This document shows, one piece after another, positions 8,578 to 17,071 of a stretch of 64,000 nucleotides of DNA. Source of the DNA: Streptomyces griseus (GTDB lineage Bacteria; Actinomycetota; Actinomycetes; Streptomycetales; Streptomycetaceae); assembly GCF_001715295.1 (NCBI RefSeq), contig NZ_MDKB01000003.1:637954-701953 (forward strand). The letters run 5' to 3'. The position numbers were made by a program, and so were the translations under genes. Positions within the stretch are counted from its first letter, which is position 1. Each line of letters opens with the position of its first letter. Below the pieces are notes generated by a model. That model saw nothing but the letters and a program-made list of their open reading frames with translations. It had not been told where the DNA came from and made no database searches.

Positions 8578-10188
8578 TCAGATGTGTCCGGCCCCCATGC
8601 CGGCCTCGGCGTTCGCCCCACGCTTGGTGAGCGTGGCCACCAGGGCCGCGGCCACCGCGACGATTCCGGCGACCATGAAGGCGGAGCTCATGCCCGACAC
8701 GAACGTGTCATGGGCGACGCCCGCGATCTTCGCCGCGACCTCGGGCGGGGTGCCGGGCGCGACCGGCGGCATGCCGACCTTGATGGCGGAGGACGCCTGG
8801 TCCAGCTGCGCGGCGTCGACCGGCGGGAGTTGCGCGGCCTTCCAGTTGTCGTCGAGCTTCGCGTCGACCTGGGCGGCCATGACCGCGCCGAGGACGGCCG
8901 TACCGAGGCTGCCGCCGACCTGCATGGCGGCCTGCTGGAGCCCGCCCGCGACACCGGAGAGCTCCATCGGGGCGTTGCCCACGATGACCTCGGTGGCACC
9001 GACCATGACCGGCGCCAGGCCGAAGCCGAGCAGCGCGAACCAGAGCGACATGGTGAGCGTGCCGGTACCGATGGTCAGCTGCGACATGCCGAACATGGCG
9101 ACCGCGACGGACACCATGCCGCCGACCAGCGGCACCCGCGGACCGAAGCGGGTGATCGCGGCGCCGGCGAGCGGCGAGCCGACGATCATCATCCCGGTGA
9201 GCGGGAGCAGGTGCAGACCGCTGTCGACGGGGCTCATGCCGTGCACGTTCTGCAGGTAGAAGGTGACGAAGAAGAGGCCGCCCATGAAGGCGAAGGCCAT
9301 CAGCACCATCAGGACCACACCGGCCGAGAGCGGCACGGAGCGGAACATCGCCAGCGGGATCAGCGGTTCGCGGACGTTCTTCTGGGAGAGCGCGAAAACG
9401 ACGAAGAGGACCAGGGCGGCGCCGAGGAAGCCCAGGGTCTTGGGGTCGCCCCAGCCCCATTCGGATCCCTTGATCAGCGACCAGATCAGACAGAACATCG
9501 CCTGCGACAGCAGCACGATGCCGCCGATGTCGAAGGACCTGGGCGCGTTCTCGGCGCGGTGGTCCCTGAGGATCACGAGACCGAAGACGAGTGCGATCAC
9601 GCCGACCGGCACGTTGATGAAGAAGACGGACTGCCAGCTGACGTGCTCGACGAGCACGCCGCCGAGGATGGGGCCGCCCGCGGTCGACGCGCCGATCACC
9701 ATGCCCCAGATACCGATGGCCATGTTCAGTTTCTCGGCGGGGAAGGTGGCCCGCAGCAGGCCGAGCGCCGCGGGCATCAGCAGGGCGCCGAAGAGGCCCT
9801 GGAGCACCCGGAAGACGATCACCAGGAAGACGCTGTCGGAGAGGCCGATGGCCGCGGAGGCCGCGGCGAACCCCGCGATGCCTATGAGGAAGGTCTGGCG
9901 GTGCCCGAAGCGGTCACCGAGCTTGCCCGCGGTGATCAGGGAGACCGCGAGGGCCAGCATGTAGCCGTTGGTGATCCACTGGACGTCGGCGAGCGAGGCC
10001 TTGAGGTCCTGCTGGATGGCGGGGTTGGCGATGGCGACGATCGTGCCGTCGAGGGCCACCATCATCACGCCGATGGCTACGGCGAACAGCGTCAGCCAGG
10101 GATGGCCGCGCAGTCCTTTCACCGGGGCGGGAACGAGCGTGTCTTCGGGCTCCCGCGGCGCCTTCTCGACAGTGGTCTGACTAGTCAT
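8578..10188 (-). CDS. DHA2-family MFS drug efflux transporter
   Basis: The product is 536 aa with 14 predicted membrane helices, the DHA2 (EmrB/QacA) size and topology. Landmarks are VMMVALDGTIVAIANPAIQQDL in helix 1, KLGDRFGHRQTFLIG (motif A) near 90, and GPILGGVLVEHVSWQSVFFINVPVG (motif C plus the DHA2 pattern) near 160. It should export toxic compounds in exchange for protons; the substrate cannot be read from sequence. ATG 10188 is chosen because a -10-like TAATCT ends seven bases before it and no Shine-Dalgarno is visible. The alternative GTG at 10212 lies inside an operator palindrome. It is divergent from a TetR gene, the likely repressor. Confidence 0.93.
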   Translation of the reverse strand: MTSQTTVEKAPREPEDTLVPAPVKGLRGHPWLTLFAVAIGVMMVALDGTIVAIANPAIQQDLKASLADVQWITNGYMLALAVSLITAGKLGDRFGHRQTFLIGIAGFAAASAAIGLSDSVFLVIVFRVLQGLFGALLMPAALGLLRATFPAEKLNMAIGIWGMVIGASTAGGPILGGVLVEHVSWQSVFFINVPVGVIALVFGLVILRDHRAENAPRSFDIGGIVLLSQAMFCLIWSLIKGSEWGWGDPKTLGFLGAALVLFVVFALSQKNVREPLIPLAMFRSVPLSAGVVLMVLMAFAFMGGLFFVTFYLQNVHGMSPVDSGLHLLPLTGMMIVGSPLAGAAITRFGPRVPLVGGMVSVAVAMFGMSQLTIGTGTLTMSLWFALLGFGLAPVMVGATEVIVGNAPMELSGVAGGLQQAAMQVGGSLGTAVLGAVMAAQVDAKLDDNWKAAQLPPVDAAQLDQASSAIKVGMPPVAPGTPPEVAAKIAGVAHDTFVSGMSSAFMVAGIVAVAAALVATLTKRGANAEAGMGAGHI

Positions 10189-10195
10189 GCGCTGG

Positions 10196-10259
10196 AGATT
10201 AGTGTCAGCCACTGACAGTTAACAAACCATTTCACAGGACAGTAACTGTCATGTAGGTC
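10196..10259. promoter_or_regulatory. Divergent MFS/tetR promoters with two operator dyads
   Basis: Minus strand: TTGTTA (10220-10225) and TAATCT (10196-10201) are separated by 18 bp, and the spacer holds the palindrome TGTCAG-CCA-CTGACA (10203-10217). Plus strand: TTCACA (10231-10236) and TAGGTC (10254-10259) are 17 bp apart, and that spacer holds GACAGT-A-ACTGTC (10238-10250). Both dyads share the half-site (A)CTGTC/GACAG(T). This is the geometry expected when TetR represses the efflux gene and itself. Confidence 0.72.
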
Positions 10260-10304
10260 ACAGGTAGGCTGAGCCGGTCAAAGCGGCGGAAAGGGGTCCG
10301 GTAC

Positions 10305-10973
10305 GTGACGCGCAGGCAGACTTCCGGGGTGCTCCCCTGCGGGGCCCCCGCCGGATTGCGTGAACGCAGGAAGCAGCGCACCCGCGAGGCCCTGCTGCAC
10401 GCCGCTCTCGACCTGTTCGCCGCCCAGGGGTACGAGCGGACGACGGTCGACGAGATCGTCGAGGCCGTCGAGGTCTCCCAGCGCACCTTCTTCCGCTACT
10501 TCGCGAACAAGGAAGCCGTCGCCTTCGCCGTCCAGGAGTCGGTGGAGACGCGTTTCCTCACGGAGCTGCGTCGACGCCCCGCCGCCGAGCCCCCTTTCGA
10601 GGCCATGCGCCGGGCCGCGCTGCACGCCTGGGACAGTATGGCCGAGGCCGCCGAGGGAGACGTCACGGGCGAACTCCAGGCGCGTACCTACCGAATGATC
10701 GAATCGACGCCCGCACTGCTCGCCGCCCATCTGCGGCGCAGCGTCGATCTCGAGTTCCAGGTCTCCCAGGTGATCGCGGAGCGTGAGGGGCTGGATCCGG
10801 AGGCCGATCCGCGGCCCAGGGTGGCGGTGGCCGCGTTCTCCGGGGTGATGCGGCTGGCCGGCCAGCTCTGGGGCCGACGCCAGGACGCCGGTGTCGACGC
10901 GCTCCGCCAGTTGACCGAACATCACCTGGACCACCTCGGACCTGCCCTGTCGGGCAACTGGCGCGCGGCTTAG
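10305..10973 (+). CDS. TetR-family transcriptional regulator
   Basis: The product is 222 aa with GTG start at 10305. It has an N-terminal TetR helix-turn-helix: RKQRTREALLHAALDLFAAQGYERTTVDEIVEAVEVSQRTFFRYFANKEA in two overlapping segments, residues 20-70. The rest is an all-helical ligand-binding domain, with conserved Trp in LHAWDSM and GQLWG. It probably represses the divergent MFS pump and itself through the two related palindromes between the genes and is released by a pump substrate. That assignment is inference from arrangement. A short 12-bp palindrome GCACAGCTGTGC lies just after the stop (10981-10992). Confidence 0.9.
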   Translation: MTRRQTSGVLPCGAPAGLRERRKQRTREALLHAALDLFAAQGYERTTVDEIVEAVEVSQRTFFRYFANKEAVAFAVQESVETRFLTELRRRPAAEPPFEAMRRAALHAWDSMAEAAEGDVTGELQARTYRMIESTPALLAAHLRRSVDLEFQVSQVIAEREGLDPEADPRPRVAVAAFSGVMRLAGQLWGRRQDAGVDALRQLTEHHLDHLGPALSGNWRAA

Positions 10974-11209
10974 GCGAACCGCACAGCTGTGCCGTACGCC
11001 TCACTGTGCCGTCATGGCCGAACTCACAGCATCTCGCCCCGAGTCGGGCACCGGGGCGGGTTTCCGGCAGCCGGACCGGGCGTCGGCACAGCTCACCGTG
11101 AGAGCGGTGTGCACGCAGCGTGAGAAAACGACGGCCGATTCCCTGCGGACGGGTGATCCGCGTCACCCCTGCGACGGGGGCTCGCGGACGTCTCCTAGGG
11201 TGGGGCGCA

Positions 11210-12430
11210 GTGACTTCCTTCGACTCCTCCCCCACGCTCACCGCATGGCGCGCTGTGCTCGCCATCGCGGTCGTGTTCGTGATGCTGGCGACCACCGGGT
11301 GGACCGCCGTGCGTCATCAGCACTCCGCCGGACCGCGCGAGACCGCGCTCGCCTCCTGGGCGAAGGGCCGGATAGCCGGTCACGCGCTCCCGGATGTGGA
11401 CGCTCCCGCCTACCGTCTCGCGCGCTTCTTCGGGACGCTGACGGCGGGGCAGCAGGTCGCGCTCACCGACAAGTACCCGCTGGTGGTGGGCAATCTGAAC
11501 GGTGCCCCCGTGACACTGCGCTACCGGGCCAACCGGGAGGCACTGCGGCGGGCGAAGTCGGAGGAGCTCGCGCGGAGCGGAGACGCGAGACTCTCCCCCG
11601 ACGGCCGCGAGGAGGCCCTGCGACGGGTGCAGCGCTTCGGTTCGCTGCTCGCCGGTGACCGGCAGATCCTCTCCTTCGATCCGGCCGGCCGGGGCCACGC
11701 TGCCGAGGTCTTCGGTGACCTGGACCGGGCCCAGCGGATCTCGGTCGTCGTCCCCGGCGTCGACACGAGCCTGCTGACCCTGGAGCGCACCGGCAGCAAG
11801 GAGAACGCGGCACCCGTCGGCATGGCGCGGTCCCTGTACGGGGCCGAGCGCACCGCCCGTCCCGGCGCCCGCACCGCGGTCATCGCGTGGGCCGACTACA
11901 CGGCGCCCGCCGGCATCGGGATGGACGCCGCGCTGGGCAAGCTCGCGGCGGTCGGGGCGGGGCGGCTCAACGCCCTCGTGGGCGCGTTGCCCGGCACGTC
12001 GGCGGTCACGCTGTTCTGCCACAGTTACGGCTCCGTGCTGTGCGGCCTCGCCGCGCGCGACCTGCCTTCCCGGGTCTCCGACATCGCGGTCGCGGGAAGC
12101 CCCGGGATGCGGGCCGCCAGCGTGGGCGCCCTGCACACCCGGGCCCGGGTGTGGGCGATGCGCGACGGCGACGACTGGATCCAGGACGTGCCGAACATGG
12201 CGGTCGGCGGGCTCGGCCACGGTGCCGATCCGGTCGACCCGGGGTTCGGCGCACGCATTCTGTCGGCGAGCGGGGCGATGGGGCACAGCGGCTATTTCGA
12301 GCCGGGAACACGCAGTCTCAGCAATTTCGCGGCCATCGGCGTGGGAGCGTACGACTCGGTCAGCTGTGCGAGCACCGACCAGGCCTGCCACCGCGAGATC
12401 TCCGGCGAGCCGGCGGCCGGGCAGGCGTAG
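11210..12430 (+). CDS. DUF1023-type alpha/beta hydrolase, membrane-anchored
   Basis: The product is 406 aa. GTG 11210 is chosen because it starts just before the single N-terminal helix AWRAVLAIAVVFVMLATTGW and follows a TAGGGT hexamer at 11196-11201; in-frame codons further upstream look non-coding. The C-terminal two thirds match the DUF1023 alpha/beta hydrolase: RISVVVPGVDTSLLTL, ARTAVIAWADYTAP, the nucleophile elbow TLFCHSYGSVLCG, VAGSPGMRA, HTRARVWAMRDGDDWI and a late GLGHGADP..FGA. Catalysis is hydrolytic on an unknown substrate, with the domain outside the membrane if the helix is a signal anchor. A close paralogue lies at 16028, on the other side of a two-component system. Confidence 0.85.
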   Translation: MTSFDSSPTLTAWRAVLAIAVVFVMLATTGWTAVRHQHSAGPRETALASWAKGRIAGHALPDVDAPAYRLARFFGTLTAGQQVALTDKYPLVVGNLNGAPVTLRYRANREALRRAKSEELARSGDARLSPDGREEALRRVQRFGSLLAGDRQILSFDPAGRGHAAEVFGDLDRAQRISVVVPGVDTSLLTLERTGSKENAAPVGMARSLYGAERTARPGARTAVIAWADYTAPAGIGMDAALGKLAAVGAGRLNALVGALPGTSAVTLFCHSYGSVLCGLAARDLPSRVSDIAVAGSPGMRAASVGALHTRARVWAMRDGDDWIQDVPNMAVGGLGHGADPVDPGFGARILSASGAMGHSGYFEPGTRSLSNFAAIGVGAYDSVSCASTDQACHREISGEPAAGQA

Positions 12431-12528
12431 GAAGAGGCCGACGCGCGTAGAGAACGCCGAACAGCCGTACCCGGATTGCCGGTGACCGAGGGGGGACGTG
12501 CGGGCCTGTGCCGCATACGATGAGGTAC

Positions 12529-13458
12529 ATGGGTGATGTGCTGGTCGGAAATCAAGCCACCTGGGAGTTCGACACCGACTCCGTGCTCATCCGCTTCGAA
12601 CGGGGGATCCGTACGCCCAGGCTCTTCCAGAGCCTGCGGGAGCGCCGCATACCGTACGCGGCGTTGTCGTCGGTGACGCTGACCCCGGGCAAGCGGGACA
12701 CGGTGGTCCTGCGCGCGGTGCCGAGACCGGGCGCCGATCCGCTGCTGGAGGCCGCGGCGGGCCAGCTCAAGGAGAGCTGCGACCCGTACCGCCTGGTGCT
12801 CCCCGCCGAACGCGGGACGCTCGCCGAGTACTACGCGGAAGAGCTGCGGGCCGTACTCGAACCCGACGCCTCCCTCCCTGCCGACCGGTTCCTGGTCACG
12901 GCCCCCGACGCGCCGATGCAGTTCAAGGCGTACGACGGGCGGGCCGCCTTCGACGGGACCCGGGTCTCCTTCCGGTGGTTCTGGACAGGTGCGTCCAGCG
13001 CCAAGTGGAAGGCGGGCGACCAGACGTTCCCGGTGGCGGAGCTCGGCGGGGTCGAGTGGCGTTCTCCCGAGGCGTTCGAGGGCTATCTGCGTCTGGTGCC
13101 GCGCTCGGCGGCCTCGGAGCCCGGCCCGGACGGCTTGGGTGCGCCCGGGGCGGACACGGCGAGTGCCGGCCCGGCGGCACGGCCCGCCCAGGCGGACCAG
13201 GACCCGGCCGCCGTCGTCTTCGGCCTGGGGTACGGGCCGGTGCACGAGTCGCTGCCCTTCGCCGCCGCCGTGCTGGAGGCCGTACGCAGGACCCAGCCGG
13301 CACCGGTCCTGGCGGCGCCGGTCGCCGTGGGTGCGCAGCGATCGCATCCGGCGGAGATCGCCGAGCGCATACGGCACCTCGGCGAGCTGCACGAGGCCGG
13401 TCTGGTGACGGACGACGAGTACAGCGCCAAGAAGGCCCAGCTGCTCGCGGAGCTGTAG
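12529..13458 (+). CDS. DUF4429 protein with C-terminal SHOCT-like helix pair
   Basis: The product is 309 aa. ATG 12529 is preferred: TACGAT at 12516-12521 ends seven bases upstream, suggesting a leaderless transcript, and family members begin near this point (MGDVLVGNQATWEFD). Starts at 12508 and 12520 are possible. Two DUF4429 repeats are visible (about residues 5-110 and 125-200), the second with PMQFKAYDGRAAFDGTRVSFRWFW. The C-terminus HPAEIAERIRHLGELHEAG..TDDEYSAKKAQLL is the SHOCT oligomerisation/membrane-tethering motif. The function is unknown. Members resemble PH-like lipid- or protein-binding scaffolds. Confidence 0.85.
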   Translation: MGDVLVGNQATWEFDTDSVLIRFERGIRTPRLFQSLRERRIPYAALSSVTLTPGKRDTVVLRAVPRPGADPLLEAAAGQLKESCDPYRLVLPAERGTLAEYYAEELRAVLEPDASLPADRFLVTAPDAPMQFKAYDGRAAFDGTRVSFRWFWTGASSAKWKAGDQTFPVAELGGVEWRSPEAFEGYLRLVPRSAASEPGPDGLGAPGADTASAGPAARPAQADQDPAAVVFGLGYGPVHESLPFAAAVLEAVRRTQPAPVLAAPVAVGAQRSHPAEIAERIRHLGELHEAGLVTDDEYSAKKAQLLAEL

Positions 13459-13526
13459 GCGACCCCCGCGGACGGCGGCCCACCACCGCGGGCGAGCGCC
13501 CGGAGCCGGGGCGGCCGGACGCCGCC

Positions 13527-13543
13527 ACCCCCTACCCCGGTAC
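13527..13543 (+). promoter_or_regulatory. 17-bp element shared with 15906-15922
   Basis: The sequence ACCCCCTACCCCGGTAC at 13527-13543 is repeated exactly at 15906-15922. This copy precedes the histidine kinase gene; the other precedes the hydrolase/acyltransferase operon. Both are followed within about 40 bases by TANNNT-like hexamers. It is a candidate binding site for a shared regulator, plausibly the response regulator encoded between them. Confidence 0.5.
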
Positions 13544-13616
13544 GGCGCACGGGCCGGGGAACCGGTCCCTGGGTATGACGCCGGGTACGGTGCCCCCCGC
13601 CTACCCTGACCCGATC

Positions 13617-14966
13617 ATGGCCACCTCTCCTGCCGGGCCCCCGCCGCCCGCCGACGGTCTGCTGAGCGCCGCCCACCGCAATCTGCGCGAGCTCGCCCAC
13701 GGGTTGACGCACGCATCCCATCCGCCGACCCCGCTGTTCGCCGACTCCCCGAGGCGCTGGCTGCGGCCGCTGCCCTACGTGGCGGTCGTCGCCCTCACCG
13801 CCGCCCTCCTCCCCGTCACCGTCACTGTGCTGACCGGCGACTACGGGGTGTCCGGCGGAGTCGCCGGGGCGCTGGCCGTCGGGCAGGCGGCGCCGCTGCT
13901 GATGCTGGCCCACCGACCGCTGCAGGCGTGGTGGATCGTCTTCGCCTCCGATGTCCTGGGCGCGCTGCTGGTCCAGCCCGAGCGGGAGGACGCCGTCTGG
14001 CCCTGGCCCCCGCCGGTCGTGGTCGGCTACCTCTTCGTGCTGCTCGCCCTCGGCCTGCGCGAGCGCAGGCGCACCCTGATCGGCGTGTGGCTGGTGACGG
14101 GCGTGGCCGGACAGCTGCTGCACCTCCTCGTGCCGTCGCAGGCCGGCGGTGGCGGCGCGCTCCTGATGACCGTCCTCGGCGCGGTGGTGCTGGTGATCGG
14201 TGCCGCCGTACGGGAGCGGAGCGAGGCCCAGCGTCTGCTCGTCGAGCAGGAGACGATCAGTGAGGCCGAGCGTGCGCGGCGGACGCTGCTGGAGGAGCGC
14301 ACCCGGATCGCCCGTGAGCTGCACGACGTGGTCGCGCACCACATGTCGGTGATCACCGTGCAGGCCGACTCGGCTCCGTACCGGATCGACGGACTCGGTG
14401 ACGAGGCGCGGGCGGAGTTCGCGTCGATCGCGGCCGGGGCCCGGGAGTCGCTCGCCGAGATGCGCCGCCTGCTGTCGGTGCTGCGCAGTGACGGCAGCCG
14501 GGGGGAACTGGCCCCCCAGCCCGGTCTCGGCCGGCTGCAGCAGCTGGTGGAGGCGACGGTCCGGGCCGGGCTCCCGGCGGAACTGTCGCTGGCGGCGGAC
14601 GTACGGGAGGCGGTGGAGCGGGGCGGTGTGCCGCAGGCGGTGGACCTGTCGGCGTACCGCATCGTGCAGGAGGCGCTGGCCAATGTCGTACGGCACGCGC
14701 CGGGTGCGCGGACCCGGGTGTCCGTCACGGCGCGGGACGGACATCTGACGGTGCTGGTCGTCAACGCCGAGGCGGGGGAGCCGGGTTCACCGCTGGAGGC
14801 GTCGGGGACGGGGCACGGGCTGGTCGGCATGCGCGAACGCGTACGGTTGACCGGCGGCACGCTCGACACCGGCCCCCTGCCGGACGGGGGCTTCCGGGTG
14901 GCCGCGCGGCTCCCGCTGCCGCCGGACCAGCCGCCGCCGGTACCCGTGAACCCGGAGGACCCGTGA
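13617..14966 (+). CDS. Two-component sensor histidine kinase (NarL/DesK-type partner)
   Basis: The product is 449 aa from ATG 13617 (ATG 13576 is also in frame). It has four to five N-terminal membrane helices (about residues 45-185) with short loops, consistent with an intramembrane sensor. The dimerisation/phosphoacceptor box is EERTRIARELHDVVAHHMSV, His near 245. The ATPase has an intact N box (QEALANVVRHAPG) and G box (GTGHGLVGMRERV). It should autophosphorylate and pass phosphate to the LuxR-type regulator whose GTG start overlaps its stop by four bases. The signal is unknown; envelope stress is plausible given the membrane-buried sensor. Confidence 0.92.
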   Translation: MATSPAGPPPPADGLLSAAHRNLRELAHGLTHASHPPTPLFADSPRRWLRPLPYVAVVALTAALLPVTVTVLTGDYGVSGGVAGALAVGQAAPLLMLAHRPLQAWWIVFASDVLGALLVQPEREDAVWPWPPPVVVGYLFVLLALGLRERRRTLIGVWLVTGVAGQLLHLLVPSQAGGGGALLMTVLGAVVLVIGAAVRERSEAQRLLVEQETISEAERARRTLLEERTRIARELHDVVAHHMSVITVQADSAPYRIDGLGDEARAEFASIAAGARESLAEMRRLLSVLRSDGSRGELAPQPGLGRLQQLVEATVRAGLPAELSLAADVREAVERGGVPQAVDLSAYRIVQEALANVVRHAPGARTRVSVTARDGHLTVLVVNAEAGEPGSPLEASGTGHGLVGMRERVRLTGGTLDTGPLPDGGFRVAARLPLPPDQPPPVPVNPEDP

Positions 14967-15643
14967 CCATCCGTGTGATCATCGTCGACGACCAGGCCAT
15001 GGTGCGGGCCGGGTTCGCCGCGCTGCTGGCGGCGCAGAGCGACATCGACGTGGTGGGCGAGGCCCCGGACGGGCGCCGGGGTGTCGAGGTGAGCAGGACG
15101 GTGCATCCGGATGTGGTCCTGATGGACGTCCGGATGCCGGAGATGGACGGCCTGGCCGCCGCCCGCGAGTTGCTGAGTCCGGCGGTGGGGGTGGTCCACC
15201 GGCCGAAGGTCCTGATGCTCACCACCTTCGACGTCGACGACTACGTCTACGAGGCGCTGCGCGCCGGGGCGTCCGGATTCCTCCTGAAGGACGCCCCGCC
15301 GGCGGATCTGATCTCGGCGGTGCGCGTGGTGGCGGCGGGGGACGCGTTGCTCGCGCCGTCCGTGACGCGGCGGCTCATCGCGGACTTCGCGCGTCAGCGG
15401 CCGGCCGCACCGTCCGGCGGGCCGGCCCTGCGGCTGAGCGGCCTGACGCCGCGTGAGACCGAGGTCCTGGAACTGATCGCCCGGGGCCTGTCGAACCAGG
15501 AGATCGCGGCGCGGCTGGTGCTGGCCGAGCAGACGGTGAAGACGCACATCGGCAGGGTGCTGGCCAAGCTCGGGCTGCGCGACCGCGCGCAGGCCGTGAT
15601 CTTCGCGTACGAGTCGGGACTGGTGGCCCCGGGAGAAGCGTAG
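14963..15643 (+). CDS. LuxR/NarL-family response regulator
   Basis: The product is 226 aa; GTG 14963 overlaps the kinase stop (GTGA), indicating translational coupling. The receiver has acidic DDQ near residue 9, phosphoacceptor Asp in VLMDVRMPEMDG near 55, Thr in LTTFD and Lys in FLLKDAPP. The C-terminal helix-turn-helix is LTPRETEVLELIARGLSNQEIAARL..EQTVKTHIGRVLAKL. It is the DNA-binding output of the kinase. The same 17-bp element occurs upstream of this operon and of the downstream hydrolase operon, so both may be in its regulon; this is inference. Confidence 0.95.
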   Translation: MTIRVIIVDDQAMVRAGFAALLAAQSDIDVVGEAPDGRRGVEVSRTVHPDVVLMDVRMPEMDGLAAARELLSPAVGVVHRPKVLMLTTFDVDDYVYEALRAGASGFLLKDAPPADLISAVRVVAAGDALLAPSVTRRLIADFARQRPAAPSGGPALRLSGLTPRETEVLELIARGLSNQEIAARLVLAEQTVKTHIGRVLAKLGLRDRAQAVIFAYESGLVAPGEA

Positions 15644-15905
15644 GGCTACGCCGCGTCCGCGACCCTCACCACCACCTTCGCCCTCACACGCCCTGGCCCC
15701 GCAGACACCCACACGCCCGGCAAGCGGGGCCGCCCCGCGTCCTCCACGCCGCCACCCGGGCTCGGATAGCAACTCTCCACTCCCCCAGCGCCCTCTCCGC
15801 GCCCCCGCGGCCCCGGGACCCGCTCCCCCGCTGCTCCGTACCACCCCGCCCTTCCCCCCCGTCCCCCGCTGGCCCCCGGTGCGCCGTAGAGCTGTCCCCC
15901 CGTAC

Positions 15906-15947
15906 ACCCCCTACCCCGGTACCAGCCCACGGTTGGCTCCGTAGGGT
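15906..15947 (+). promoter_or_regulatory. Second copy of 17-bp element plus TAGGGT hexamer
   Basis: ACCCCCTACCCCGGTAC at 15906-15922 matches 13527-13543 exactly. Twenty bases further on is TAGGGT (15942-15947), a common Streptomyces -10 form, about 80 bases before the hydrolase start. The preceding stretch 15644-15905 is pyrimidine-rich on the plus strand; I find no gene, RNA or convincing hairpin in it. Confidence 0.5.
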
Positions 15948-15986
15948 GACGCCCCGCAAGCCGCCGTCTTCCTCCCTTCCTCCCCC

Positions 15987-16004
15987 GCACACCGGCCGGT
16001 GTGC
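15987..16004 (+). promoter_or_regulatory. 18-bp perfect palindrome in the leader
   Basis: GCACACCGGCCGGTGTGC at 15987-16004 is a perfect 18-bp dyad between the presumed -10 and the ATG of the hydrolase (16028). It could be an operator or form a leader hairpin close to the ribosome site GGGGAGGA. Confidence 0.55.
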
Positions 16005-16027
16005 GCACGCCGTACGGGGAGGACACG

Positions 16028-17071
16028 ATGCGCCGATTCGCGAGGACGCTGGCCGGGTTCGCACTGGCCACCGCAGTGGTGGCGGGGACGGCCGGCTGGG
16101 TGTCCGGGGACGCCCAGCGGGCGGTGACGGGACCACCGCCCGGCAGCGCCGCTTGGCGCGCCGACGGAATGCTCGGCAGGGCTCTGCCCGACCCCGGCCG
16201 CGCGACACCGGCGCAGGTGGGCCGGTTCTTCAGGGGGTTGAGCGCGGATCAGCGGCACGCACTGCTGGAGCGGCACCCGTCGGTGGTCGGCAATCTGGAC
16301 GGCGTGCCGCTGGAGCTCCGCTACCGCGCCAACTCCCTTGCGCTGCACGCCTCCACGGACCCCCGGTACGCCCGTCTCGCCGCCTCCGGACGGCAGATCC
16401 TCGCCTTCGACCCGCGAGGACGCGGCCAGGTCGCCGAGGTGTTCGGGGACCTCCGCTCCGCGCGCCACGTGTCCGTGGTGGTGCCCGGGTCGGACATCGA
16501 CGCGGGGACCTTCGACCGGCGCGGTGACGTGTACGGCACCCCGGCGGGCATGGCGCGGTCGCTGTACGCCGGGACGGGCCCGGGCAACGCCGTGATCGCG
16601 TGGGCCGGTTACACCACGCCGGTGGGTCTCGGCCTGGACGCGGCGAGAGGCGGTCTCGCCGAGGCGGGGGCGAAGCGGCTGACCCGGTTCACCGCCGGGC
16701 TGACGGCCGACGGGCTCCCGGCGCCGGTCGTGTTCTGCCACAGCTACGGCTCGGTGGTGTGCGGGCTCGCGGCCTCCGGGCTCGGCGCCACGGACCTGGT
16801 CGTGCTCGGCTCTCCCGGGATGCGCGCCGACGACGTGGCCGGTCTGCACACCCGGGCCCGGGTCTGGGCGGCCAAAGGCGCCGACGACTGGATCGACGAC
16901 GTACCGCATGTGGAGGTGGCGGGTCTGGGGCACGGCCCCGACCCGGCCGCCGAGGAGTTCGGGGCGCGCCGGGTGCCCGCGCGGGACGCCGAGGGCCACA
17001 CCGGGTACTTCGCTCCCGGCACGGACTCGCTCCGGGCCTTCGCCGCCATCGCCGAGGGGGTCTCCCGATGA
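16028..17071 (+). CDS. DUF1023-type alpha/beta hydrolase, exported (paralogue of 11210)
   Basis: The product is 347 aa; ATG 16028 follows GGGGAGGA with good spacing. The N-terminus MRRFARTLAGFALATAVVAGTAGWVSG is a signal peptide or anchor. The body repeats the layout of the hydrolase at 11210: ALLERHPSVVGNLDGVPLELRYRAN, ILAFDPRGRGQVAEVFGDL, VSVVVPGSDID, AVIAWAGYTTP, nucleophile elbow VFCHSYGSVVCG, VVLGSPGMRADDV, HTRARVWAAKGADDWI and GLGHGPDPAAEEFGA. Substrate is unknown; an extracytoplasmic esterase or lipase-like role is likely. Its stop overlaps the acyltransferase start (ATGA), so a hydrolase and an acyl transferase are translationally coupled. Confidence 0.88.
   Translation: MRRFARTLAGFALATAVVAGTAGWVSGDAQRAVTGPPPGSAAWRADGMLGRALPDPGRATPAQVGRFFRGLSADQRHALLERHPSVVGNLDGVPLELRYRANSLALHASTDPRYARLAASGRQILAFDPRGRGQVAEVFGDLRSARHVSVVVPGSDIDAGTFDRRGDVYGTPAGMARSLYAGTGPGNAVIAWAGYTTPVGLGLDAARGGLAEAGAKRLTRFTAGLTADGLPAPVVFCHSYGSVVCGLAASGLGATDLVVLGSPGMRADDVAGLHTRARVWAAKGADDWIDDVPHVEVAGLGHGPDPAAEEFGARRVPARDAEGHTGYFAPGTDSLRAFAAIAEGVSR

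Noticed and set aside
8533..10215. 560-codon plus-strand frame across the MFS gene
   Set aside because: A shadow of the MFS gene; its translation is Asp/His/Glu-rich nonsense while the minus strand has a perfect DHA2 transporter.
15646..16208. Minus-strand frames in the gap between the response regulator and the hydrolase
   Set aside because: Gly/Arg-rich translations without domains, overlapping the hydrolase start region; no ribosome sites.
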